Source: Nephrocerus scutellatus
Taxonomy: Eukaryota; Arthropoda; Insecta; Diptera; Pipunculidae
Assembly: GCA_947095585.1 (NCBI GenBank)
Contig: OX352762.1
Coordinates: 46,128,829 to 46,192,828 of the forward strand
Length of the DNA stretch: 64,000 nucleotides
Direction: 5' to 3'
Shown here: positions 1-12,023 of the stretch, piece by piece
How the letters are laid out: each line of letters starts with the position of its first letter
Numbering within the stretch: the first letter of the stretch is position 1
Translations under genes and position numbers: made by a program
The notes under the pieces: generated by a model
Seen by the model: only the letters and a program-made list of their open reading frames with translations
Told to the model about the DNA's origin: nothing
The model's database searches: none

Positions 1-290
1 ACAAGTTTTCACAATATTCTGTCATTTGGCGTTTTCATAAATTAGTTCAGAGCAGTCAAAGAGTTCTCAAGATAAATGTTCGTGTTTCTTATTTGCTCAG
101 AGTATGTGCGTGCTCTAAGTGCTCAGAATAAAATGATCTGAGCTTTTTCAATTTTAACATCTGATGTCAAATGTTTGTTTCGATGATTTTCTTCTACAAT
201 AAAAAAAAATGGCCCAGGATCGAGGGGCTCCCATATCAATTTCTGCGATTAGAGAATTTAGATGAAAAATTTTAATTTTTATGGGTTGTT
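1..290 (-). repeat. HINE-a: partial Helentron-like non-autonomous element, reversed
   Basis: This is the reverse complement of the start of the element at 7008-7888. Its head (rule of orientation: the end reading AACAACCCATAAAAATT) lies at about 270-290 and its body runs off the left edge of the window. Subterminal TAGAGAATTTA is visible at about 250-260. A subterminal inverted repeat at both ends and a GACY-type microsatellite near the tail in sister copies match the published description of DINE-1/mini-me elements (non-autonomous Helentrons). The family name is inferred; the repeat itself is seen. Confidence 0.75.
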
Positions 291-300
291 TTTATTTAAC

Positions 301-1268
301 TTTAGCAGCAACTTCTGCCGGCAGGACCCGCATTTAAAAGTGGAAGGCAAGGTAAATGAAACTAAGTAGACACAAATATATTGAATTAAATTAACGGCTA
401 TTAAGGGCAGTGGAGAAATAATATAGATTTAATTTTCATTAATTCCGTTTAATTTTTATTTTAATCCTTTTTAAATTTTATTTGATTAATCATAGTAAAT
501 ACATAGTAATCATTGAGATACAATTAATGTTGAATTATTTGAAAAATGTTTGAATTGTTTTACCTGAATTTTTTTGGCGAGTAAATACTCATTAATAAAA
601 TTATTACGAATGCGAACTAGCTGAGATTTTAATTATCTTTACCCGGAGGGTTGAAGATACCTCTTTTGGAGGCCCTTTATTTTTGTAATACCAAATAAGT
701 TTTAGCAACGATGCAGGGCTAAATTAAATTAGCATGGTATGTGGCTGGGATCAATGATCCCCGTGTAAGTATCCGACGTTTCGCCAAAAATAACTGTAAC
801 TGACTGGTGACAAAGACAGATGGACAGACCTCAGTCGGTCTAGTCCTTGACGATACTGTGGGGCTTCGGTACAGGTGTAACGAGGTCATTCTTTTCCTAG
901 TTTTAGTTAGATTTAAGAATCTTTTAAAGAAGTACAAATACTTTTTAGAAAAAAAAAAAGGGAATTTACCTTTTTTTTAAAATTAGCCTTAATTTAGAAA
1001 TAATTTAGCATTAGTGTCCTAGAAAGAATGACCTGCTTACACCTGAGCCGAAGGACAGTTCCTTGTATCCCTCCCTCCTTCACAAAGTTTCCCTATTAAT
1101 TTCCACCCTTTCCTTTTATAGACACGATAAATACAATTTTTGTTCATGTCGAGGTGTCACTGGTAAGTGACAAGGACCACCCGTCCGGCGAGCTTAGCCG
1201 AGCAACCGCGAGCGTGTCGCGACGTCCTTGCCAGTGGCAGAACCCCTAGTGGGATCTCGCTACATAAC
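301..1268 (+). repeat. 5' LTR of a Ty3/gypsy element (copy 1)
   Basis: This stretch of about 970 bp is repeated at 22280-23274 with only scattered differences. It ends just before a primer binding site, so it is read as the 5' LTR. The exact left edge is uncertain: copy 2 has about 28 extra bases at its left end, so copy 1 seems to have a small internal deletion there. It contains TTTTATAGACACGATAAATAC near 1116-1136, which could supply a TATA-like or polyadenylation signal. Such long LTRs with a Lys-type primer site recall the Osvaldo/Ulysses group; that assignment is inference. Confidence 0.75.
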
Positions 1269-1271
1269 AAA

Positions 1272-1283
1272 TGGCGCCCAACG
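1272..1283 (+). promoter_or_regulatory. Primer binding site, tRNA-Lys type
   Basis: TGGCGCCCAACG begins a few bases after the LTR end. TGGCGCCCAAC matches the 3' end complement of tRNA-Lys used by several retroelements, including gypsy. It marks the start of minus-strand DNA synthesis and fixes the element's orientation as plus. Confidence 0.8.
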
Positions 1284-2231
1284 GTTTTGGCTTTAGCCAT
1301 CGTTTCCTAAAGGACAGGAATTTCCGAAAGGAAGTTCCTGGCCTTTGACAAACGATGGCAGTACAGCTTTCTCCTATTTTTATCCTTTTAACGTAGCTTA
1401 AATATATTTTGTAATTTTCTTAATTCTAATATTTTTTTTAATTTTTAATAAATTTCCCATTTAATAACCTTTTTTTTAATTCCTTTTTTTTTTTGAAATT
1501 TTTCTTAGTCCTTTTCTTATTCCCCATAATTCCTATCCTAAAACTTCCTTATATCAGGACAGGACAGTAACTATTGGGACATCGGCTGCTCTTCGGGCGA
1601 GCTGACAATCCCAATTCGAAGATTTCTACAAATCTGGAATTTGGTGATGCCAGCTCGTTTGAAGACCAAAGCAGCCGAGGTCAGCATTCGGTAGGCCAGT
1701 GGATTAGGAGCCTGACTCCGGTTTGCTTGACTACCGAATGGACAAAGACGCGACAGGGGTGCAGTGGACAGCCGTTACCACAAGTGCAATTAGCACAGGT
1801 AAACGTGGGTTCACTGCTCCTTTTGTCAAAAAAATGTAGAGGTTCTTCTTATTCTTGGCGGTTCGGCCTCGCCACAAAGGCTCCAAGCCAGTGCTTTGAG
1901 TTGCGATCCGCCGGAATGAGACGAAACCTCTACAGACATGAAATGACTTTCCGCAAAATCGTCAAGATAACCGACTACGACTGGACTTACGGGACTAGGA
2001 CACAGCTATAGAGAACGGAAGCGTTGGATGCGATCACGGGGTAAATGCCCTAGCTACATACCAGCCTACTAAAATTCCTAATTCATTCTTTTTTTAAAAA
2101 CCGTTTGTTGAAGTAATTTATAAAAATATTCAAAACCAATAAGTTTTTAAATTTGTTTGTTTTGAAGAGAAAAAAGAAGGAAATAAACAATAAGTCAAAG
2201 GTCAAAAATAAATTGATTTTTTTTTGTTAAA
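1284..2231 (+). other. Untranslated leader of the first Ty3/gypsy element
   Basis: AT-rich and T-rich (1370-1560, 2080-2230) with a more GC-balanced centre (1560-2050). The centre has a 145-codon open frame at 1574-2011, but it shows no retroelement domain and no homology I recognise, so I treat the stretch as leader. It may hold the packaging signal, by position only. Confidence 0.5.
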
Positions 2232-3798
2232 ATGCCTAGCAATAGGAAAACTGGGGCCATTCCCAAGGTGCTTACTGATATAGGCCAGGGCTTACGAACG
2301 AGGCAAAGGACTCGTGAGCTCCTGGGGCAAAGAGACATTCAGGATCAAAACTATAGCCGTTTAAGTAGGCAGGGAACCGAGCATCAGAACGAGTACGTAC
2401 TAGGCCAAACTGAGGAGCCTTTAGACTCAATAATTGGCGCAAGGCCCAACGATGCCACCTTAAACAAAAATAGGCAAGCAGACATAGGGCAAAGCAATGG
2501 AGAGGATATTTTCAATAACCTTACCGACCAAAACAATTTCGATATAGAACAAAACTATAAAGAGACTACAGCAAGTGTCCCTAGTAAGACACAAAGAGCT
2601 GTAGCACCAGATATGAGTAGAGACCTGGTGAACCTTATTCAAGACGCAGTTTCAGGAGTGGTCCAAAGGGACCAAATGAAATTGAGTTCCATCTTCTCAA
2701 AAAAAACTAGAAAAGATAAATACCAGCTTAAACGAGAAGCTTGAGATGTTGTCTCATAAAGTAGAAACACTAGAATTACATCAGAATTATGGTGATAATA
2801 GGCGCGCTCCTCAAGGGTCTACCCCCAGAATGCAACCCCCATTAAGAAACAGCCAGACCCAGAATGACAGGCAACCGACCAACGAAAACTCTACCGGCAT
2901 TGAACTTCCACGTCCAAAGTGTGATCTTCACAAGTGGAATATAAAGTTCGATGGGACTAAAAAGTCGATGCCGGTAGAGAGGTTCATTTTTCGCATCGAA
3001 ACGATGCAGCGGAGATTAAACGTCTGCGAAGAACAACTATTCAATCAATTCCACTATCTTTTGTCCGGAGTAGCCGAGAGATGGTATTGGCAGTTCCTGG
3101 AGGAACACGCCGACGATCATTTCCTTAACTATTATGACCTAAAACGGGAATTATTGCAGCAATTCAGGGCATCGGGCTCAGACCATGAAATTATGAGGGA
3201 AATCATGGACAGAAAACAGATGCCTGGCGAAACGTGTGACGATGTCTTCGCAAATGTGAAGTCCCTCGTATTCCAAATGCGAAACAAGTTACCTGAGAGA
3301 GAGCTTGTAACTATCCTCAGGCAAAATCTCCGAGACAGAATTGCGACCCTGATTTTCGGCTGCTCTCAGTTTTCTCTTTCCGATTTACAATCGGCTTGTC
3401 GGCGAGCGGAGAAACATGTTGACGCAAGGGAAAATCACAATAAAAAGAAATATGTTAACGAGATACAGACTGAAATCAGGGACGACGAACGTACTGACCG
3501 AGACGACATAGAGACATTTGGGGATATATGTGCACTAAAATCTAACCACCACAAAAACACAGTAAACACAGTTAATAATAAGAATACGAACAGTAAAAAC
3601 ATTATATGTGGTGATGGCTCAAATCCTTGTTCGTCCGGTTTTCACTCTTTAATATGTTTTCAATGTGGCCTGTCCAATAAATCAGTGTTTGTTTGTCCTT
3701 CATATAAAGACAAAGCGGAAAACACACAGATGGGCGATGCATCCGGGAACATCCGTCCATCAGAGAAGCTCCCGGAAAACAAGAGCCTAAGGCAATAA
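2232..3798 (+). pseudogene. gag: Gag (frameshifted)
   Basis: Gag would coat the RNA genome in a cytoplasmic particle. The N-terminal part is open from ATG 2232 to a stop at 2742-2744 and the rest from 2746 to 3798 in another frame. The second frame is open leftward as a heptad-rich coiled coil directly before 2746, so the break is one extra A in the A8 run near 2699-2706 rather than two genes. The capsid-like region (about 2950-3420) contains the RFIFRIETMQRRL and GVAERWYWQFLEEH segments typical of Ty3/gypsy gag. A Cys-x2-Cys...Cys knuckle at about 3655-3700 lacks a His at the usual place. pol follows in the -1 frame with an overlap of at least 75 bases, which fits programmed -1 frameshifting. 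Whether A8 is a mutation, a sequencing error or a slip site cannot be told here. Confidence 0.8.
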
Positions 3799-6700
3799 AA
3801 ATTTTAAAAAGATTAGACCATGACGACAAAGGAAAGATAGACATACAGACAGTTCCGACCAGAAAGAGTCTCCACAGGCGTATTCTAGAACATGAAGAAG
3901 CGCGTAGAAGGATCTTCCTTGAAGATCCAGAACTAGATAAAACAAAAAAGAAAAATTTTAGTAAAATTAGGAGACTACGCGAAAAATTTAAAGAAAAAAG
4001 AAATAGGTTTAGGAGTCTAGAGGCCACTGTCCTACAAACAGACGACGATAACCGACCTTACGCGAAGGTTAAATTACTAGACGAAATGGTGTTAGGTCTT
4101 TTGGACAGTGGCGCATCTGTAAGTTGCTTAGGGAAAGATGCAATTAAATTCATCAAAGACAATGACCTAACATTAAAGACGATAAATTCTAACATAAGGA
4201 CAGCGGACGGAAATAAACAAAACATCTTAGGCATTGTGACCATTCCAGTCACATGGAAAAACAGGACTCAGAATTTAGAATTTTATGTTGTGCCGTCATT
4301 GCAGCAATCGCTTTATCTGGGAGTGAACTTTTGGAGAACTTTTAAGGTCGCTCCCAGCATTATATCCGAGATTGATATAGTGGACACGACGAAAACGGAC
4401 CCAATGATGCAGGTTCTCTCGCCGGCACAAACGGAGGCTTTACAGGCGGTGAAAAACAAGTACCCGTCCTACACGAGACTCGGCCTCGGTAAGACAAGCC
4501 TAGAGAAACATGTGATCGAGACCGCCGAAGTGGAGCCGATCAAACCGAGGCACTACCCAGTGTCTCCGGCGATCCAAAAGCTTCTCTTCGACGAGCTTGA
4601 TCGCATGATTTTTTTGGGGGTGATCGAAGAGAGCCAGAGTGCGTGGAGCTCTCCGGTTGTGCTGGTGAGAAAACCTGGCAAAAATAGACTCTGCCTGGAC
4701 TCACGCAAAGTCAATGCGGTAACGAAAAAGGACGCGTACCCGTTGCACCACATAGAAGGGTTGTTGAGCCGCCTACAAGACACTCGGTTCATTTCGGGAA
4801 TCGATCTGAAAGACGCCTTCTGGCAGATCCCATTGGAGAAGAAGTCCAGAGAGAAAACGGCCTTCACAGTCCCTGGGCGGCCACTGTATCAATTTACAGT
4901 AATGCCATTTGGCCTGTGCAATGCTGCTCAGAGAATGTGTCGGCTTATAGACAAGGTGATACCGTCAAGGCTTAAAGACAATGTCTTTGTATACCTTGAC
5001 GATCTCCTTGTCTGCTCTACGGATTTCGAAAGCCACATGGGTCTGCTAGAGGACGTCGCGAGATGTCTTCGAGAGGCTGGTTTAACGATCAATGTAGAAA
5101 AGAGCAAATTTTGTTTCAAAGAAATAAAATACCTTGGATACATTGTGGGCGACGGGTGCCTAAGGACTGATCCAGCAAAAGTCGCGGCAGTGGAGCAGTT
5201 TCCGGTTCCGAGGACTCCGAAGCAACTTAGACGGTACCTAGGAATGACCGGATGGTATCGCAGGTTCATACCAAATTTCTCAACTTTGACACCACCAATG
5301 ACAGAATGCCTGAAAAAAGGTAAAGAATTTAAAATGACTGACGAGGCAAATAAATCATTTGAAGAGCTCAAACAACTCTTGATTTCTGCGCCGATTTTGA
5401 CAAACCCGGACTTTACGAAACATTTTTATATCCAGTGTGATGCGTCAACGACTGGTGTAGGCAGCGTGCTTTTCCAAATAGACGAGGAGGGTAGAGAGAG
5501 GCCAATCGCATATATATCTCAGAAGCTAAATTCCGCACAAAGGAATTATAGTGTCACCGAATTAGAGTGTTATGCGGCTGTCCTCAGTGTTCAGAAGTTT
5601 CGAGCCTATGTTGAGCTACTTCCATTTACAGTCATAACCGATCACGCCAGCTTGAAATGGCTGATGTCCCAAAAGGACTTGTCAGGACGTCTGGCCAGAT
5701 GGAGCCTTAAGCTACAGGCGTTCAACTTCACTATTGAACATAGGAAGGGTACCCAGAACGTCGTTCCGGACGCTCTCTCTCGAGCTCACATGGAGGAGAT
5801 AACTTCTGACACAGAGCGACTTCACGTGGACCTTGGCTCTCCTTACTTTTCTTCCGATGAATATGAAAAGCTACGCAAAACTATAATAGAAAATGAAAAT
5901 AAATTTCCAGACTTGTGCGTTTCTGACAACTACGTGTACAAAAGAACAGACATGCGTACCGGGGATGCACTGCAAGAAGACAGGGCCTGGAAGCTTTGGG
6001 TGCCGTCTGAGTTGAGAAAGATTCTTCTGATCTCGGCACATGACTCTCCGGCTGCAGGACATGGTGGGATCCACAAAACCCTCCATAAGCTTCGACAACA
6101 ATACTTTTGGCCTGGAATGACTATAGATGTAAATGACTTTGTAAAAAAATGTGATACTTGTAAGTGCAATAAAAGCATGAATCGGACAAATAGACCTCCA
6201 ATGGGGGTACAGACTATGACAGAACGACCATTTCAACGCTTGTACATCGACTTTCTGGGACCCTATCCCAGAACCAAAAATGGCAACACCCAAATTTTCA
6301 CTTCAGCAAATTTGTCTTCCTTAAACCCATAAGGAAGGCAACTTCAGCTGCAGTGGTCCAGTACCTAGAGGAAGCCATTTTTCATGTCTTTGGGGTCCCA
6401 GAATATATACACTCTGACAACGGAAAACAATTCATATCTGAATTTTCTAATGCGCTACGGAGTTAAGCACGTGAGGACTGCGGTCTACTCACCGCAGGCC
6501 AATGCTTCCGAACGGGTTAACCGTAGCGTATTGACAAAGATCCGTTCTTACCTCGGAAATGACCAACGAGACTGGAACAAACATGTAAGCTTCGCGGCGT
6601 TTTCACTGCGAAGTGTATCTCACGAGGCAACAGGCTTAGAGCCGTATTATGTTGTTTTTGGCTTCCAGATGGCACAGAACGGATCACCTTTTGACATCAT

Positions 6701-7019
6701 ACGACGGTTAAATCACATTAAAGAGTCAGACGTCAGGACATTAGAAACAAAGGACAAACAACAAATTATAAGAGGCCAGGTATTTAAAAATTTAGGCATG
6801 GCTCACGAAAAAGGAAAGAAAACATATGACTTAAGAACTCGAGAAATAAAATACGATGTAGGACAAATTGTATACAGATGGAATTTTGGACAGAGTGACA
6901 AGGCAGCAGGCTATAATGCCAAACTCGGACAGAAATCTGTAAAAAGCATCATATTAAAGACTATAGGAAATTCCCTGTATGAAGTAGGAAACGTGAGTGG
7001 TAATAAAAACAACCCATAA
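3723..7019 (+). pseudogene. pol: Pol: protease, RT, RNase H, integrase (frameshifted, 3'-truncated)
   Basis: The polyprotein would copy and integrate the element. The pol frame is open upstream of ATG 4086 through the gag overlap. Counted from 4086, the protease has DSGAS at residues 7-11. RT has CLDSRKVN at about 203-210 and the catalytic YLDD at 303-306. The RNase H Asp is in CDAS near 452, and the integrase zinc site is H659, H663, C689, C692. The first integrase Asp is in IDFLGPY near 722. The frame is then lost near 6300. A short middle piece with the second Asp (HSDNGKQF) lies in another frame to about 6464. A third piece (6384-7019) holds the last catalytic Glu in ASERVNRS. The final residues before the stop come from the HINE head, so the C-terminus is lost. 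All active-site residues are recognisable, but the gene is broken. Confidence 0.85.
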
Positions 7020-7888
7020 AAATTAAAATTTTTCATCTAAATTCTCTAATCGCAGAAATTGATATGGGAGCCCCTCGATCCTGGGCCATTTTTTTTTATT
7101 GTAGAAGAAAATCATCGAAACAAACATTTGACATCAGATGTTAAAATTGAAAAAGCTCAGATCATTTTATTCTGAGCACTTAGAGCACGCTCATACTCTG
7201 AGCAAATAAGAAACACGAACATTTATCTTGAGAACTCTTTGACTGCTCTGAACTAATTTATGAAAACGCCAAATGACAGAATATTGTGAAAACTTGTTGT
7301 TCTGTATCTTGATATCGACAACAAAAAAAACGACATCAATAAAAATACAATTCAGTATATAATAAAAATGTAAGTTGAAGTAAGCATAAAACATTTATGT
7401 CTCGTTTCATTTGCTGGGTTCATTTGTGCGTGCGCTAAGATTTCTCTCTCTTCTCCACCACCAACAAAACCATGCAGTGCAGCCGACTGCGCAGCACACA
7501 CCGCACAAAGTCCATAAAGGGCGACGAATATCTGATGCCAGTACAGATATTTAAAAAATGTATAAGGGCCTTGCGGCCGAACCCGGGACCCGATCACTAC
7601 CAAATTTTCGAAAAAGTATTGTTTATTGGGTATACACATGTGTGTAAAATTTGAAGAAAATCGGGTAAATTTTTTAAAATTTTTGTTTGGGAGCACCCCG
7701 ACCCCGCAGCCCGAGGGGCCTCAAAATTTAATAGAAAGTGTTGTCTCCGGAAATACGCATGTGTGCAAAATTTCAATAAAATCGGGCCATGGGAAGTGGG
7801 TTAAAAATTGATCGCAAGAATCCACGACAGACGACCGACCGACGACCGACCGACGACCGACCGACAACCGACGACGATAGAGAATTTA
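7008..7888 (+). repeat. HINE-b: full-length Helentron-like element, type 1
   Basis: The head AACAACCCATAAAAATT is followed by TAAATTCTCTA; the tail ends in a (GACC/GACG)n microsatellite at about 7825-7875 and then TAGAGAATTTA, the inverted partner of the head motif. Two internal blocks each carry the palindrome CACATGTG or a one-base variant of it (about 7625 and 7757). It has no coding capacity. It terminates the pol frame of the upstream retrotransposon. Confidence 0.8.
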
Positions 7889-7893
7889 AAAAA

Positions 7894-8762
7894 ATCAACC
7901 CATAAAAATTAAAATTTTTCATCTAAATTCTCTAATCGCAGAAATTGATTGGGAGCCCCTCGATCCTGGGCCATTTTATTTTTATTGTAGGAGAAAATCG
8001 TCGAAACAGACATTTGACATCAGATGTTAAAATTGAAAATGCTCAGATCATTTTATTCTGAGCACGTAGAGCACGCTCATACTCTGAGCAAATAAGAAAC
8101 ACGAGCAGTTATCTTGAGAACTCTTTGACTGCTCTGAACTAATTTATGAAAACGCGAAATGACAGAATATTGTGAAAACTTGTTGTTCTATCTGTAAGTT
8201 GATATCGACAACAAAAAAAACGACATCAATAAAAATACAATTCAGTAAATAAAAAATGTAAGTTGAATTAAGCATAAAACATTTATGTCTCGTTTCATTT
8301 GCTGGGTTCATTTGTGCGTGAGCTAAGATTACTCTCTCTCTCTCCACCATCAAAACCATGCAGCGCAGCCGACTGCGCAGCACACACCGCACACAGTCCA
8401 TAAAGGGCGACGAATACCTGATGCCAGTATAAATATTTAAAAAATGTATAAGGGCCTTGCGGCCGAACCCGGAACCCGATCACTACCAAATTTTCGAAAA
8501 AGTATTGTTTATTGGGTATACACATGTGTGTAAAATTTGAAGAAAATCGGGTAAATTTTTTAAAATTTTTGTTTGGGAGCCCCCCGACCCCGCAGCCCGA
8601 GGGGCCTCAAAATTTAATAGAAAGTGTTGTCTCCGGAAATACACATGTGTGCAAAATTTCAATAAAATCGGGCCATGGGAAGTGGGTTAAAAATTGATCG
8701 CAAGAATCCACGACAGACGACCGACCGACCCACGGGCAAGTGAAGTTAATATAGAGAATTTA
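7894..8762 (+). repeat. HINE-c: full-length Helentron-like element, type 1
   Basis: Near-identical to HINE-b and in direct head-to-tail order with only a few A/T bases between them. The tail microsatellite (GACC)n is shorter and is followed by CACGGGCAAGTGAAGTTAATATAGAGAATTT in the order seen in other copies. The tandem arrangement suggests either repeated insertion at one A/T site or a rolling-circle dimer. Confidence 0.8.
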
Positions 8763-9245
8763 AAAATGGGACAATCGAACCATGCTTGTCAGTAGTAGTA
8801 GTAGTAGGGCGTTCGTAATAGTGGGCGGGTCCAAAGTATAAATACCAAATGAAACGTGAAAATTATGTCTACACAGCCATGCCATATTTAAACGAAAGCT
8901 ACATCAAAATATACTCGTTTCATATTTTTCATACAAAAAGAGGCGATGATGGGATTTCATTGCTCAATTGGTTTAAATTTAGAAATCAGTTTTTTATTTT
9001 AAAAAACGTGCTCGAAAATTATGGACAAAGTAAGATATTTTGCGCTCAATTCATTTATACTTAGATATGAGTTTTTCATTTTAAAAGGCGTTTTTGTAAA
9101 TTATGCACAGACTGTAAAATACAGTGCGCTCAATGAATTTAAATAGGAGTTTTTCCATTTAAAAGGCGTTATTGTAAATTATGGTAACACTATAAAATAC
9201 ACAGCGATCAATTTTATATTTAGATTGGATATGGATTAATTTGTT

Positions 9246-9451
9246 TTTGGTTTATGTGCAGTTTTATATAATTAAGTTTCATATAGTTTTAAGGCCCTTC
9301 TTCCTAAAGGGGCTTTCATGGGAGGTATCTCCGAAAGATCAAATCTCGAAATACCTATAATGGAGTTTGCTATAGAACACCTGTTTTTGTATGGGAAAAA
9401 CTCAATTATATGAAATACCACTCAATTATATGAAACTGCACATAAACCAAA
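9246..9451. mobile_element. Foldback element in spacer Y, copy 1 (internally deleted)
   Basis: The inverted arms begin TTTGGTTTATGTGCAGTTT and end in its complement. About 50 internal bases present in the other three copies are missing between two short CCTAAAGGGG/GGAGCTTTC-like stretches. Confidence 0.6.
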
Positions 9452-9730
9452 TACAAATTGATCAAGCATCCGTTAAACTTGGGCCACGCATATAAATATA
9501 GTACGGCTGTGTAAAAAAAAAACTTAAAACTTTGGATGCCCCTCCCATCTAAAGGGGCCGTTTGCGGAACACCTCACCCACATTTGTTTGGCGGTGGGTG
9601 GTGGTCGGAGGCGGGAGCATGGCCGTAAAACATATACTGAAGATACACCCTGTGTTTTGAATTTGCAAAAAATTTAAACAAAATCCATACAAAAATAAAA
9701 AAAAAAAATTTAAAAAAAAAATTTAAAAAA

Positions 9731-10205
9731 AACAACCCATAAAAATTAAAAGTTTTCTTGTAGATTCTCTAATCGGAGATACACACACACACACCAAATG
9801 ACGCAGCGGCAGCGAACAGCGCTGCTCACAAAGCACAGAGCTCAGACTTTGCCGTGATCTGATGGGATATAGCGATATTTAAAAATTGTATGTTGGGGTC
9901 CCCAAGGGGCCGATCGCTCCAAATTTTTACAAAAGGTGTTTTCCATCGAAGACACACATGTGTACAAAATTTAAAGAAAATCGGGTAAATTTTGTAAAAT
10001 ATTTGTATGGGAGCCCCCCGAACCCGAGGTCCGAGGGGCCTCAAATTTCAATAGAAACTATTGTCACCGGAAATATACATGTGTGCAAAATTTCAATAAA
10101 ATCGGGCCATTGGAAGTGGGCTAAAAATTGATCAGAAAATCTGACCAGCCAGCCAGCCAGCCAGCCAACCAGCCACGTGCACGCGAAGTTAATATAGAGA
10201 ATTTA
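9731..10205 (+). repeat. HINE-d: Helentron-like element, type 2
   Basis: Shorter family type of about 475 bp: head AACAACCCATAAAAATT, an (AC)n run at about 9781-9793, two CACATGTG-like blocks, a (CCAG)n microsatellite at about 10143-10172, and the AATATAGAGAATTTA tail. Confidence 0.8.
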
Positions 10206-10817
10206 AAAATAATAATTTAATATACATTTACTAAAAGATTCCGGCATTTTTCTAAGTTATTTGATGGAGATTTTGGTGTTAATTGGTAATAAATTCAATG
10301 TAATATGGGTAAGAATCAATGAAAATGATCAATAAAAATGGGACAATCGAACCATGCTTGTCAGTAGTAGTAGTAGTAGGGCGTTCGTAAAAGTGGGCGG
10401 GTCCAAAGTATAGGTACCAAATGAAAGGTGAAAATTATGTCCACACAGCCATGCCATATTTAAACGGAAGCTACATCAAAATATACTCGTTTCATATTTT
10501 TCATACTAAAAGAGGCGATGATGGGATTTCATTGCTCAATTGGTTTGAATTTAGAAATCAGTTTTTTATTTTAAAAAACGTGCTCGAAAATTATGGACAA
10601 AGTAAGATATTTTGCGCTCAATTCATTTATACTTAGATATGAGTTTTTCCTTTTAAAAGGCGTTTTTGTAAATTATGCACAGACTGTAAAATACAGTGCG
10701 CTCAATGAATTTAAATAGGAGTTTTTCCATTTAAAAGACGTTATTGTAAATTATGGAAACACTATAAAATACACAGCGATCAATTTTATATTTAGATTGG
10801 ATATGGATTAATTTGTT

Positions 10818-11071
10818 TTTGGTTTATGTGCAGTTTTATATAATTAAGTTTCATATAGTTTTAAGGCCCTCCTACCTAAAGGGGCGTTTCCGGAAAACAA
10901 GATGGCGATTTTCAAAATCTGCTCAGTTGGAGCTTTCATGGGAGGTATCTCCGAAAGACCAAATCTCGAAATACCTATAATGGAGTTTGCTATAGAACAC
11001 CTGTTTTTGTATGGGAAAAACTCAATTTTATGAAATACCACTCAATTATATGAAACTGCACATAAACCAAA
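10818..11071. mobile_element. Foldback element in spacer Y, copy 2
   Basis: The left arm TTTGGTTTATGTGCAGTTT pairs with CTGCACATAAACCAAA on the right. Complementarity continues outward for roughly 15-30 bases (GATTAATTTGT against ACAAATTGATC), so the true arms may be 45-50 bases. It has no ORF and fits a MITE or a foldback remnant. Confidence 0.65.
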
Positions 11072-11557
11072 TACAAATTGATCCAGCATCCGTTAAACTT
11101 GGGCCACGCATATAAATATAGTACGGCTGTGTAGAGTTAGTTTTTACCTTTCATTTGACACCAAAACTTACCCAGCCCACTTTGCCCCGCCCCCTCCTTG
11201 ACTTTTTATTATTATGACTCTGTCGAAGGGGGAGGGGGTGGAGATTTTTTTTTTAAATGAAACGTATTTTTATTACTTATCATTTAGTACCAATTAACCC
11301 CAAAAACTCCTTCAAAGTACTTGGAAAAAGGCATTTTTCTAAAAAAAAACTTAAACTTTGGATGCCGCTCCCATCTAAAGGGGCCGTTTGCGGAACACCT
11401 CACCCACATTTGTTTGGCGGTGGGTGGTGGTCGGAGGCGGGGGCGTGGCCGAAAACCTATACTGAAGATACGCCCTGTGTTTTGTAATTGCAAAAAAATT
11501 TAAACAAAATCCATACAAAAATATAAAAAAAAAATTTTAAAAAAAGATTTAAAAAAA

Positions 11558-12023
11558 ACAACCCATAAAAATTAAAATTTTTCTTGTAGATTCTCTAATC
11601 GGAGATACACACACACACACCAAATGACGCAGAGGCAGCGAACAGCGCTGCTCACAAAGCACAGAGCTCAGACTTTGCCGTGATCTGATGCGATATAGCG
11701 ATATTTAAAAATTGTATGTTGGGGTCCCCAAGGGGCCGATCGCTCCAAATTTTTACAAAAGGTGTTTTCCATCGAAGACACACATGTGTACAAAATTTAA
11801 AGAAAATCGGGTAAATTTTGTAAAATATTTGTATGGGAGCCCCCCGAACCCGAGGTCCGAGGGGCCTCAAATTTCAATAGAAACTATTGTCACCGGAAAT
11901 ATACATGTGTGCAAAATTTCAATAAAATCGGGCCATTGGAAGTGGGCTAAAAATTGATCAGAAAATCTGACCAGCCAGCCAGCCAACCAGCCACGTGCAC
12001 GCGAAGTTAATATAGAGAATTTA
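11558..12023 (+). repeat. HINE-e: Helentron-like element, type 2
   Basis: Nearly identical to HINE-d; the (CCAG)n tail has fewer units (about 11970-11990). Confidence 0.8.

Larger units (their letters stand above)
299..7010 (+). mobile_element. Ty3/gypsy LTR retrotransposon, 3'-truncated
   Basis: The order is LTR, primer site, leader, gag, protease, RT, RNase H, integrase, which is the Ty3/gypsy order. The copy has no 3' LTR: the integrase reading frame runs straight into a HINE head at about 7008. gag carries one frameshift and integrase carries two, so it cannot make a full polyprotein. It is flanked by two HINEs whose heads both face inward. A second LTR of the same family is at 22280-23274. 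No envelope gene is present in what remains. Confidence 0.85.

Noticed and set aside
1574..2011. 145-codon frame in the first element's leader
   Set aside because: No retroelement or host domain recognised, and it lies between primer site and gag, where a leader is expected.
9886..10131. Recurrent 70-81-codon frames in HINEs (for example starting MYVGVPKGPIAP)
   Set aside because: They occur in non-coding repeat bodies and overlap on both strands; they repeat only because the element does.
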